In this document: positions 42,221-50,578 of the stretch, one piece after another
Numbering within the stretch: the first letter of the stretch is position 1
How the letters are laid out: every line of letters begins with the position of its first letter
Position numbers and translations under genes: made by a program
Notes under the pieces: model-generated
Database searches by the model: none
What the model saw: the letters and a program-made list of their open reading frames with translations, nothing else
What the model was told of the DNA's origin: nothing
NCBI GenBank assembly: GCA_964499425.1
Contig: CAZCLD010000002.1
Location: 1 to 51,751 of the forward strand
Direction of reading: 5' to 3'
Length of the DNA stretch: 51,751 nucleotides
DNA from: JAQBYK01 sp964499425
Lineage (GTDB): Bacteria; Patescibacteriota; Gracilibacteria; UBA1369; LOWO2-01-FULL-3

Positions 42221-44362
42221 TTATTCGATCGTGAAATTCTCGAATCCCAACATGTTCAGCTGGAAGTTTGCAGCCTTTACGGCCTCACGGAAGGCTCCGC
42301 TTTCTACCATGCTTTCTCTGAATGGGGAATACTTACCTCCATCAAGTCCTCCTCCGACCCAATTCCTGTCCCAGAAGTCCATCCCGAATTTATTTAGGTC
42401 ATAACCTATTCCCTGGAAGTACTTTCTTCGTTTCATTAATTCATTTCTCAATATTCGGAATCTAATATCCCTTTTTGTCTCTTCAGGGATTTTTTCCGGA
42501 TGGTCATATTTTAAAATCATTTCTTGAATATCGTCTGTTAGGCCCTCTTCCATGGAACCAAGAATTTTTCCGTTTATCCAGTCTCCAATTACATATCCTA
42601 TATATACTTTACCGGCAAATTTAAGACAGGGACTAACCCAAGCGGGCATAGTACTGGACACTGCCGGTACGAATCTGCCAGCTACCGGAACATAATTTCT
42701 CGCCACCCAAGCAGATGCCCGTAGTACTTGATAAGCAGCTGGTGCTGCATATCTTTTTGCACCTTCGACAAGTAATCCTAAAGTTGTTGTTTGTGCAGTA
42801 AATGAAAGAATTGGGTGGTCCTTCATAAATCCCCTATCCCACATTGATTTAATTTTTATCTTATCCAGCCCTCCATTGTGATTTTTCCTGAAGTACTCTC
42901 TTTTTTGGTCTGGTGTAAAACTGTGCCAGCCCCGGAGCATTTTCATGATTGTCCCTTCGTCTGCAACAATCATGAACATAGCATCTTTTTCTGCCTCTGT
43001 TAGAGCCCTTTCAAAATCATAGAATCTTTCCTCAAAAGGTTTTAATTCTACTTCATCTGGCAGTGCAATCCCAAATGGAGATAGTACTTGTAATGTTCTC
43101 CATACATCTCTGCCGCTCATTTGCAGAGCTTTTGCCCTCAGGAGTGTATCAGCTTCCATCACAGAACCTTCATCTCCATGAGAGTACTGATATGATTCTG
43201 ATAGTAATTCTGAGTGTGCTTCTAGAATGCCTTCTTGGGTTGGTAATACAACTTTTTGTATGAACTTTCGATATTTTCCCGTGAAGACCGTTTTTTCTCT
43301 ATCACTTGCGAGTTGGTCTGGAATTGACCTTAGGTCTGTGCAAGCCTCAAGCATTTGATCAACTACTGATTCATCTATACCCTCTCCGATTTCCCCTAAT
43401 GCCTCCTGAATGTCTTTTTGAATCGCCTCTAGCACTACAGGGTCGTCCGGCTCAACAGGTCGACTCAATTCCCGTTCTAGCTCTACTGTTTTTTTATATA
43501 AATACGTAGTCAATGATTCCTCACTACCTCCAAAAATTGTTGCCAGTATTGATTGGCCGACATCTTGGAGTTTGTCTTTTCCCTTACCCAGTAACTCTCT
43601 GAATTCATCCCCTTCCTTGGGTTCTAATAATTCCTTAGCCTTTGATGCTACCCTCTGAGCCCACTCCTCCATCATTTCGCCATTTGCGAGTGATTTATAG
43701 AACAGGAGACTTTTTTCTAATTCTGCGATATTTCGATCTCTAGATTGTTTGGGCATTGTTAACATTTGATCCACCAAATCTCCGTACACCTCAAACGAGG
43801 TGATCATCATCTCACGTCTTGCCGCGTGTGTATCTAACGACATTTTTTCGGTGACCTTGCTGACATGCTGTTTTCTTAGAATGTCTCTAAATATTTTATT
43901 TATATGGTCTGCTTTACCGTCTTCATCTAATTGTAGCCTTAGTCTTCCTTCCAATTCTAGCCTTCTGTCATATGCATCCTGGTATTCGTAATCTCCTTCT
44001 GCTACAGCTTTCCGGAATCTATTTTTTTCAACAGCTGATGATGTTGGATAGGGCACTAGCCTCCTTAATTCTTCAATTTCTCTGTAAACCCCATTGAGCT
44101 CTTCTGCTATACGTTGAGTTTCCGGATCATCGTTACTTGATATAAGAAGCGTAGAAAAATGCTCGATCTCTCTTATTCTTCTTTCCAATAGTTTTGGCAA
44201 GAATTCTTTTGTAACAGCTTGATGAGGTTTGGCAGGCATTAATCCAAGACTCTCCTGTGCAATTTGTTCACCTAAATCATCTCGTTGCCTGTTGAGATGA
44301 CCCAGCAATTCTTCAATTGAGGGATGTAATTTTCCGCTTGGTCGTTCGTTTTTTTCAGTCAT
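42221..44362 (-). CDS. large uncharacterised protein with membrane-prone region
   Basis: The 713-residue protein is helical and acidic/basic-rich for about 530 residues, with long coiled-coil-like parts (EELNGVYREIEELRRLV). A weakly hydrophobic Ala/Val/Tyr-rich region follows at about 535-620 (DHPILSFTAQTTTLGLLV ... AGKVYIGYVIGDWING), then a soluble end. No signal peptide, no family recognised. Architecture (long helical part, late membrane-prone region) echoes the 895-aa protein of the plus-strand block. It is last in a three-gene minus-strand operon, 8 bases after the 180-aa gene. Confidence 0.75.
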   Translation of the reverse strand: MTEKNERPSGKLHPSIEELLGHLNRQRDDLGEQIAQESLGLMPAKPHQAVTKEFLPKLLERRIREIEHFSTLLISSNDDPETQRIAEELNGVYREIEELRRLVPYPTSSAVEKNRFRKAVAEGDYEYQDAYDRRLELEGRLRLQLDEDGKADHINKIFRDILRKQHVSKVTEKMSLDTHAARREMMITSFEVYGDLVDQMLTMPKQSRDRNIAELEKSLLFYKSLANGEMMEEWAQRVASKAKELLEPKEGDEFRELLGKGKDKLQDVGQSILATIFGGSEESLTTYLYKKTVELERELSRPVEPDDPVVLEAIQKDIQEALGEIGEGIDESVVDQMLEACTDLRSIPDQLASDREKTVFTGKYRKFIQKVVLPTQEGILEAHSELLSESYQYSHGDEGSVMEADTLLRAKALQMSGRDVWRTLQVLSPFGIALPDEVELKPFEERFYDFERALTEAEKDAMFMIVADEGTIMKMLRGWHSFTPDQKREYFRKNHNGGLDKIKIKSMWDRGFMKDHPILSFTAQTTTLGLLVEGAKRYAAPAAYQVLRASAWVARNYVPVAGRFVPAVSSTMPAWVSPCLKFAGKVYIGYVIGDWINGKILGSMEEGLTDDIQEMILKYDHPEKIPEETKRDIRFRILRNELMKRRKYFQGIGYDLNKFGMDFWDRNWVGGGLDGGKYSPFRESMVESGAFREAVKAANFQLNMLGFENFTIE

Positions 44363-44370
44363 GATAAGTT

Positions 44371-44913
44371 TTAGAGGGTAGGCAGAATGTCATCAACGAC
44401 ATCTACAGATCCTATATCAAGAGTTTCCTTTGCTAATTCGGTTGTAATTGCAGTCCCCTCCTCTACAAGTGCTGAGTATCCTTGCGTTAAGGGAGCCGAG
44501 TAATAGTAAATGCCAGCGGCTATAAGAAGAATTACTATTGTTAGAATCGGATGCTCTTTGATCGTATCAATAACCCATTTGATACCGCCTTTGACTTTAT
44601 CCGCCACATATTTCAGTGCGGATTTAACTTTGTCCCAGGCTCTTCCAAGAATGCCCCTGGATTTTTCACGAAGCTCTTTTTCTTTCAATTTTAGTGTAGA
44701 TTCCTCTTCTTTCAGCTCAATTTCCTCATCGACACTGGGCCTTTTCTTTTTGCCAATTTTATGGCTTTTCCTTTTTGCTTTTGACATGCCTTTTCTTAAA
44801 GCCCTCAGTTTTTTCTCTAGTCTCCTTATTTCTTTGTCTGGCATGCTCGCCTGAAGCAAATCGACTTGCTCTTGTAATAATTCTTCACTGGTTGTTTCAG
44901 GTTTTCTACTCAT
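44371..44913 (-). CDS. single-pass membrane protein with basic coiled-coil start
   Basis: The 180-residue protein has a highly charged helical first half (basic KAKRKSHKIGKKKRPS then acidic/Lys coil), an amphipathic stretch (VKSALKYVADKVKGGIKWV), one strong membrane helix at about 123-140 (HPILTIVILLIAAGIYYY) and a ~35-residue acidic outer tail. It overlaps the upstream 159-aa gene by 8 bp. The lack of a signal peptide suggests N-in, C-out topology. No family recognised; the HPIL stretch before the helix recurs in the 713-aa protein. Confidence 0.75.
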   Translation of the reverse strand: MSRKPETTSEELLQEQVDLLQASMPDKEIRRLEKKLRALRKGMSKAKRKSHKIGKKKRPSVDEEIELKEEESTLKLKEKELREKSRGILGRAWDKVKSALKYVADKVKGGIKWVIDTIKEHPILTIVILLIAAGIYYYSAPLTQGYSALVEEGTAITTELAKETLDIGSVDVVDDILPTL

Positions 44914-45385
44914 TTGTGTTTTTTTCGAGATGTAGGATTTGTGCTTCGAGGTATTCCTTGTATTCCTCTTTCAGATATTCGATTTCATAATGCTGCAGCT
45001 CATTTCTGACTTTTACAAGGGCAATGAGATTTTCGATTATTTCGTTCCTAAAATCTCTACTTTTTTCCATTTTTTCCAACATTCCACCGATCAAAATGGT
45101 TAGTCCATATGATCCGCTTTCCTGGAATGCTGTGAAAATTTCTTCTTCCTCCAGAATATTTCCTTTGATTCTCTCCCTTATTTTCTCCTTATTTTCGCGT
45201 AAAACTTTCTCCAATTTATTTTTCATGAATTCTTCAAAATACTCCTTGTCTAGGTCAGCACTGGCGTTCTCAACATACTTAAAAGGGCAATCCTTCAGTT
45301 GTTTGCTAATGTTCAGAACTAAATCAGGGTGTTCCTTCAAAAGAGCGAGTAACCTATGCTTTTCTTCTTTGCTTAATTCTTTCAT
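44906..45385 (-). CDS. helical uncharacterised protein, first gene of minus-strand operon
   Basis: The 159-residue protein is Glu/Lys-rich and predicted all-helical (KEEKHRLLALLKEHPDLVLN, ENKEKIRERIKGNILEEEEI), with one Cys and one weakly hydrophobic piece (YGLTILIGGMLEKM). No family recognised. The promoter just upstream gives a leader of only about 7 bases. It overlaps the 180-aa gene by 8 bp. Confidence 0.72.
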   Translation of the reverse strand: MKELSKEEKHRLLALLKEHPDLVLNISKQLKDCPFKYVENASADLDKEYFEEFMKNKLEKVLRENKEKIRERIKGNILEEEEIFTAFQESGSYGLTILIGGMLEKMEKSRDFRNEIIENLIALVKVRNELQHYEIEYLKEEYKEYLEAQILHLEKNTNE

Positions 45386-45398
45386 TTTTGTTTTTATT

Positions 45399-45427
45399 AT
45401 TATATCATATTTCCGTGTTTTTGTCCA
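45399..45427 (-). promoter_or_regulatory. promoter of minus-strand unknown operon
   Basis: Minus strand: TGGACA (45427-45422), a 17-bp spacer and TATAAT (45404-45399). The -10 lies 13 bases before the ATG at 45385. Confidence 0.8.
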
Positions 45428-45476
45428 TTTTGCGTCAGATATTTAAGGTTGGTTGAAATAATGCTAAGCTGTGCAT

Positions 45477-46592
45477 ATGAGAGCCTTTATTAGGATTGTA
45501 TACAGGTTTGTGTTGAGACCTATTTTCTTCGTGCAGGATCCAGAGAGGGTACATAATAGATTTCTCTGGTTTGGTGGGTTTTTGGGGAGATATAAACTTA
45601 CTCGTGCTTTTACTGGTTGGCTTTTTGATTACAGGAACCGAATGCTGAGGCAGAGGGTTGTAGGGTTGGATTTTATCAACCCGGTTGGACTTTCTGCTGG
45701 TTTTGATAAGGACGCTGATTTGATTGAGATATTGCCCCATGTCGGATTCGGATTTACTCAAGCTGGCACAGTTACTCTCAAGCCATATGGTGGTAATCCC
45801 CCTCCTCGACTTTATCGTTTAGTAAAAACGAAGGGCCTGGTTGTATATTCTGGATTAAAAAATATTGGTATTGAAAGGGTGATTGAAAGAATGAAAGGGG
45901 TAAAGCCTAAGCATTTTCCGATTAGCATCTCTATCGGTAAAACTAATTGTCGTGACACTCATTCTACTAGCGGCGGTATCGAGGATTATTATAAATGCTT
46001 TGAGCGAGTTATTGAGAGTGGCATCGGCGATTTCTATACGATCAATATTTCTTGCCCCAATACCTTTGGAGGTGAGCCCTTTACAAGCAGCAAGAAACTT
46101 TATGAATTGCTAGAGAAGTTTCAAGACCTGAAGATTGATAAACCTGTATTCCTTAAAATGCCTACCGATCTTAAGTGGCCGGACTATGAGAAACTCCTTG
46201 AACTAGCCATTAAGCACAAAATAGATGGCGTGGTGATTGGTAATTTGAGTAAGAATAGGAAGGATGAATTGATCAAGGATAAGATCCCAGCGCATATTAA
46301 GGGAAGTATTAGTGGTCCCCCTACAAGAATGATCTGTGATGAATTGATTTCCAGGACCTACGAGAATTATGGTAAGAGGCTTAAGATTATTGGAGTGGGA
46401 GGAATATCTTCTGCGCATGACGCCTATGACAAGATCAAGAGGGGTGCCTGCCTTCTGCAATTAATTACCGGTATGATATTTGAGGGGCCCCAGCTAATAG
46501 GCGAAATCAATAAGGGCCTTGTCAAATTGCTGAAAAGAGACGGATATAAGAGTATTGAGGATGCCGTTGGGGCTTATCATTCTTCTGTTTGA
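45477..46592 (+). CDS. pyrD: dihydroorotate dehydrogenase, class 2-like
   Basis: PyrD oxidises dihydroorotate to orotate in pyrimidine synthesis. The 371-residue protein has the membrane-associating N-terminal helices of class 2 enzymes (about 1-60), then INPVGLSAGFDKDADLI, GFGFTQAGTVTLKP, the active-site INISCPNTFGG, FLKMPTDL and IGVGGISSAHDAYDKI. At the catalytic-base position class 2 enzymes normally have Ser (NISSPNT); here it is Cys193, as in class 1. I start at ATG 45477. Its end overlaps the convergent orphan by 16 bp. No other pyr gene is in the window. Confidence 0.9.
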   Translation: MRAFIRIVYRFVLRPIFFVQDPERVHNRFLWFGGFLGRYKLTRAFTGWLFDYRNRMLRQRVVGLDFINPVGLSAGFDKDADLIEILPHVGFGFTQAGTVTLKPYGGNPPPRLYRLVKTKGLVVYSGLKNIGIERVIERMKGVKPKHFPISISIGKTNCRDTHSTSGGIEDYYKCFERVIESGIGDFYTINISCPNTFGGEPFTSSKKLYELLEKFQDLKIDKPVFLKMPTDLKWPDYEKLLELAIKHKIDGVVIGNLSKNRKDELIKDKIPAHIKGSISGPPTRMICDELISRTYENYGKRLKIIGVGGISSAHDAYDKIKRGACLLQLITGMIFEGPQLIGEINKGLVKLLKRDGYKSIEDAVGAYHSSV

Positions 46593-47089
46593 GCTGGTTC
46601 TTCCAACTGATTTTTTGCTATCAAACCTAAAAGCTGCATTAGCATTTTTATGTGTTTTGCTCGAGCAGTTTTCCCATGCAAAACACAGTCTTCATGCAGA
46701 GATCTGAGCTTCTCTAAAATCACCGTAAGTGCTTCTACTTCACCACTGTCTATTTTTCTTCCGGATTTATAGGTTTCCAGAATGAAGAATCCCAACTGCA
46801 CAAAAATAGAATTTCTTACTGGATCCTGTAGATCAACCACTTTTACGGGTACACAGTCCTGATCTACAATTCTCACTCTTCTGTGAACCCCATCAGCATC
46901 TGGCGAAAAAGCCGTCAAACTGGCAACCTTAGCTGCCGCATCACTGCCTTCCCTCCTTAAGGATGTCAGATCTCTATCTATTTGAACCTGATCTTCAGGT
47001 TCTGGGAGTGGAGGACCTATGATCCTGGGTATCCTGATAGCTCCCTCTCCATGGTCTTCTCCTGGTTTTTTCTTGATTCCAATCTTCAT
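46577..47089 (-). CDS. uncharacterised 170-aa protein
   Basis: The 170-residue protein has a basic, Pro-rich disordered start (KKKPGEDHGEGAIRIPRI), a middle with strands (RRVRIVDQDCVPVKVVDLQD) and two helices at the end (VEALTVILEKLRSLHEDCVL, AKHIKMLMQLLGLIAKNQL). Three Cys-free halves except C in the middle and one in the helix; no membrane segment. No family recognised. It is divergent from the GHKL-transglutaminase gene and shares its regulatory -35 palindrome, suggesting a joint role. Confidence 0.7.
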   Translation of the reverse strand: MKIGIKKKPGEDHGEGAIRIPRIIGPPLPEPEDQVQIDRDLTSLRREGSDAAAKVASLTAFSPDADGVHRRVRIVDQDCVPVKVVDLQDPVRNSIFVQLGFFILETYKSGRKIDSGEVEALTVILEKLRSLHEDCVLHGKTARAKHIKMLMQLLGLIAKNQLEEPAQTEE

Positions 47090-47096
47090 GAGTTTG

Positions 47097-47143
47097 ATTA
47101 TACCCCTTTTAATCTTGACGTCAAGGCTTTTTGGTGGTATAGT
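47097..47143. promoter_or_regulatory. divergent promoter pair sharing a palindromic -35
   Basis: The palindrome CTTGACGTCAAG (47114-47125) supplies TTGACG to both strands. Plus: TTGACG 47115-47120, 17-bp spacer, TATAGT 47138-47143, ATG at 47165. Minus: TTGACG 47124-47119, 16-bp spacer, TATAAT 47102-47097, ATG at 47089 (leaderless spacing). The two polymerases would exclude each other. Confidence 0.8.
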
Positions 47144-47164
47144 CTGCAGCTATTAATTTTTCTC

Positions 47165-50100
47165 ATGCCTGACTTTGAAGGTGAAAATAGGCGTACCTCC
47201 CCTAGAACTGGAGAGATAACTGAAGAAGCCTTATTTGGTGCCTTGAGAAGGACTATTGAATCCGGGCGTTCTGTTGATGAGTTGGAGTATACAGAGGGAG
47301 ATGAAATGAGAACTCTTTTGAAGGAAAGGCTATTTTTAGCAGCAGGTATTCCTCTTACTGATTTGGAAGAAGATGAGGTTGATGAGGAAGGTCTTATTGA
47401 ACCTGAAGAGGCCGATGAAGAGCCACCTGAAGAAGATGATATTCCCCAGTATAAAGGCAAATTCCATATTCCAAGCTCATATGGGCCTGACTCTCCTGAG
47501 GTAAAATCAATTAAAAAGGCTCATAAGAAGGGGCAGCCCGTAGCCTTATATGAATTCATGCAGGGGATGGTCGATTATGGTGCTGGTAAAATCCCCTCTC
47601 CAAGGATTTGGATTGAGCATAAAAGTGGCAGGAGGCATTACTATAATGGCCAAAATGGTATTAGTAGTGATCTTGACGACCCTGTTGTTGCCATTGAATT
47701 TATTAATGGAGGTCCAGGACTTAGTCCAGAGGATACAATCATCAACAGACATGGTGGTGGCGATCACACACTTGGTGAATACGGTAAGGGCATGACTCTT
47801 GCCCTAGTCTACCTTAAGACACTGGGGCTAGACGTAACGATTAGCTCTCACTTTAATGGCCACTCTTGGTCAGGCAGCCCGTTGCTCAAGCGTACTGAGT
47901 CTGGCGTAGCTAGGACCCTTGTTTTAGATGGGGAATGGGGTGAAAAGGATGCGACGGATCATACTTGCTTTAGGGTAGAGTACCCTCCCAGAAAACTCTT
48001 GGACGCTGTTACTCATGCGGGTGATTTATTTCTATATGCTAATCCTAAATATCCTGAGGCGTGTCTAGTAGATCCGGACAACGAGGCTCAAGAGAAGGTG
48101 GAAGATCCCATTCCAGTATCTAGTGGAAGTGTTCGCTGCGTTGATGGAGTTATCGAAAATGGAGAAGATGGTTCTCATAAATACATCTATATTGATGGAC
48201 TCAGAATCCCCCTTAAACACAGGGAATCTACCATTCTCCCATGGTCCGTGAAGGATTTATCTGATGCTAGATATTACTTTAGTGTTAAGCGTTCTCATGA
48301 CTCGCTATCATACTCTGGTGGATACTTATCCTTACCCCTATTGTGTGCAGTTCAACAACTTGAAAATAAAGAATTGCTGAGAAGATTAGTTGTCTGTGCA
48401 GTTTCTAACCCCGACCATGAATTCGTGGAATTCTCCGTTCCTGATTACCATTTAGATGAATGTGAGGATTTCAATGAGACCACCTCTTCCCACATCAAGG
48501 AAATATGGGCAGAAGAATATGGGGAGAATACTTTAATTGCATCAAGCCAAAAGGAACTTGATATGTATAAGAAGTTTGGCAAGGAAAAGAGGGATATTCT
48601 TTTATTACCTTCGGGTCTCTATAAATTCCTTGAGAGAGCTGGTATTTCTACAGCTCTAAATGAATCAAGCGTTCAAGATATAGAGAAATTAGGCGATGTT
48701 AGTAGGTTATATGTCCCCTCGGCGAGCCGCCCGGATAAATTTGAGAAACTAATGGACTATATTGCGGGTGTTGATGGAGATGTTGAGCTGAAAGAGATTG
48801 ATGGTGAAAAATGTATGGTTTGTCGAGTCCCGAGAGTGGTAAAAACTGTTGAAGAGTTTAATGGGCAAACAGAAAATAATCATGGGGTCGTTTTGCGTAC
48901 GGCTGCGATAATTGCAGCTTCGGAGAATTTGGATCATAAAATCTTCTCAATTGGTGATGGGCATGCTCATGAGACGAAAATGGATATTTCATCTCCGAAG
49001 CCTGATTGGTATTCAACCAAGATTGAAGTTCATGTTAAGAGTCTGGAGGCAAATCCAAAGTACAAAAGCTACGACGGGGGCACTACGTATATAATTCTAT
49101 CAGGTGAAGGATTGGAGGATTTCTTCGAGGGAGATCCTGCTGCTTATATGAAAGCTAAGCTTGAAGAAAGAGATAGAAGACGTGGGAAAATGCCGAAAAA
49201 GAAGAAGACGCAAAAGAAGGCTAAGTCTAAAGAGGCGCTCGATGATTCCTCAAATGATATTACAATCGGACAAATTGATATCACGAATAGAGAGGAGGAA
49301 AATGGTGGTGAGCCTGACCCTAGTACTAAATACCCCATTGGGAACTATCAATTTGGCACCGGTTCATTGTTTAGATATGACAGTGAAACTGAAAAATGTC
49401 ATTGGCAAAATCAATATGAATGGAAGCCATCTTCTGTAGCTGCTGTTAAACCTGTGCATTTTGACTCATGTCATGTTGAGACTGGTTTTAATTCTGGTTA
49501 TCAAGTTTTGCCTATACTAATCAGGAATGAAATAGTCGGTTATCAGGCTAGTGATGATAGTGATCTTACTTTCTTTAGGGATAAGAGAACCGGTTTGTAT
49601 GCAATGTCTGGCTCTGCAGAAAGGGTAGAGCTCTACACTAAGAAAGTTCCCAAAAGCAAATATGAAAACACCCCCCCATTGGAGCATGAGAGTGACAATC
49701 CATTAGAAGACAGCGCTTATTTGCTTCTCCCCTATTGGCAGGAGTTTATTAGAGAGATGCAAGAGATGGAAGGGTTATCAGTAGAGATGAAAGTAGCCTA
49801 TGCACAGAATATGTGGAACCACTATTTTGTATATGATGATAGTAAAGCTATAGGTGACCAGGTCCATGCTCGCGCTGAAGAGGCTCATCTCTCTGAAGAG
49901 GAGTTGAAATGCCGCATAGCCGCTAGGATTCTTAATCGTTCTAGAGGGATATGTAACTTATCTGCTACAGGCTTTGTGCTTTTATTAAAGGCTATAGGTG
50001 TGCCTTCACGGCTTTGCGCGGGTTACTGGAAACAGGGGGCCAGCTCAGGTCGTCATGCATGGGTTGAGTACTGGAATGGAGAAGAATGGTTGACTCATGA

Positions 50101-50578
50101 GAGTCAAGTTGGAGTGAGATCGAGAGATCAGTTCATAGGCAAAAGTGTTGAAGATGTCCTTCGGGCTTTCGATGATAGAATCCGAGAATTGAGTCGCAGC
50201 GTAGAGGCAAATCAGGCTGAGGTAACCGATTTAAGTGCAAGCAAGGTAGCACTACTTGCAGAATTAGAAGCAAGTGAAGCTGCTAGAGAGTCTATACGTA
50301 TGGAGGTAAGGAGAGTATCTGAGCAGAGAGACACTATGGAGCAGGCCCTGAGAGCTGAACTTGCCGAACTTACTGCTAGTGGGAAAGACCGTGAAGGTTT
50401 ACTCAAGCGACAACTTTCAGATGCAGGAGCTGATGTATTAGAACGTGATTTACTAATTGCTCAGGCAAGACGAGCGCTTGAGGCTCTGAGGGACGAAAAT
50501 CCCCTGATGGTAACCCGCGGTGGTTATCAGGAGCGTCTCACAAGAGAACTCGGTTTCCTAGATCAACAAGAGTCTTAA
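47165..50578 (+). CDS. GHKL ATPase-like / transglutaminase-like fusion protein
   Basis: The 1137-residue soluble protein has an acidic start; a GHKL (HSP90/histidine kinase-type ATPase)-like region at about 120-290 with an N-box-like helix (ALYEFMQGMVDYGAG, usual Asn replaced by Gly134), NGGPGLSPED (181-190) and GEYGKGMTLALVYLKTLG (204-221); an unassigned middle; a basic linker (676-690); a transglutaminase-like domain at about 860-985 with Cys930 (RGICNLSATGFVLLL), His964 (GRHAWVEYW) and probably Glu979 in the acid position; and a coiled-coil end (1000-1110). I start at ATG 47165, behind its promoter. The transglutaminase call is firm, the GHKL call is moderate. Confidence 0.8.
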   Translation: MPDFEGENRRTSPRTGEITEEALFGALRRTIESGRSVDELEYTEGDEMRTLLKERLFLAAGIPLTDLEEDEVDEEGLIEPEEADEEPPEEDDIPQYKGKFHIPSSYGPDSPEVKSIKKAHKKGQPVALYEFMQGMVDYGAGKIPSPRIWIEHKSGRRHYYNGQNGISSDLDDPVVAIEFINGGPGLSPEDTIINRHGGGDHTLGEYGKGMTLALVYLKTLGLDVTISSHFNGHSWSGSPLLKRTESGVARTLVLDGEWGEKDATDHTCFRVEYPPRKLLDAVTHAGDLFLYANPKYPEACLVDPDNEAQEKVEDPIPVSSGSVRCVDGVIENGEDGSHKYIYIDGLRIPLKHRESTILPWSVKDLSDARYYFSVKRSHDSLSYSGGYLSLPLLCAVQQLENKELLRRLVVCAVSNPDHEFVEFSVPDYHLDECEDFNETTSSHIKEIWAEEYGENTLIASSQKELDMYKKFGKEKRDILLLPSGLYKFLERAGISTALNESSVQDIEKLGDVSRLYVPSASRPDKFEKLMDYIAGVDGDVELKEIDGEKCMVCRVPRVVKTVEEFNGQTENNHGVVLRTAAIIAASENLDHKIFSIGDGHAHETKMDISSPKPDWYSTKIEVHVKSLEANPKYKSYDGGTTYIILSGEGLEDFFEGDPAAYMKAKLEERDRRRGKMPKKKKTQKKAKSKEALDDSSNDITIGQIDITNREEENGGEPDPSTKYPIGNYQFGTGSLFRYDSETEKCHWQNQYEWKPSSVAAVKPVHFDSCHVETGFNSGYQVLPILIRNEIVGYQASDDSDLTFFRDKRTGLYAMSGSAERVELYTKKVPKSKYENTPPLEHESDNPLEDSAYLLLPYWQEFIREMQEMEGLSVEMKVAYAQNMWNHYFVYDDSKAIGDQVHARAEEAHLSEEELKCRIAARILNRSRGICNLSATGFVLLLKAIGVPSRLCAGYWKQGASSGRHAWVEYWNGEEWLTHESQVGVRSRDQFIGKSVEDVLRAFDDRIRELSRSVEANQAEVTDLSASKVALLAELEASEAARESIRMEVRRVSEQRDTMEQALRAELAELTASGKDREGLLKRQLSDAGADVLERDLLIAQARRALEALRDENPLMVTRGGYQERLTRELGFLDQQES

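Noticed and set aside
46982..47164. Longer N-terminus for the GHKL-transglutaminase protein
   Set aside because: It would cover the divergent promoters and the 170-aa gene; residues are Trp/Phe-rich and unnatural.
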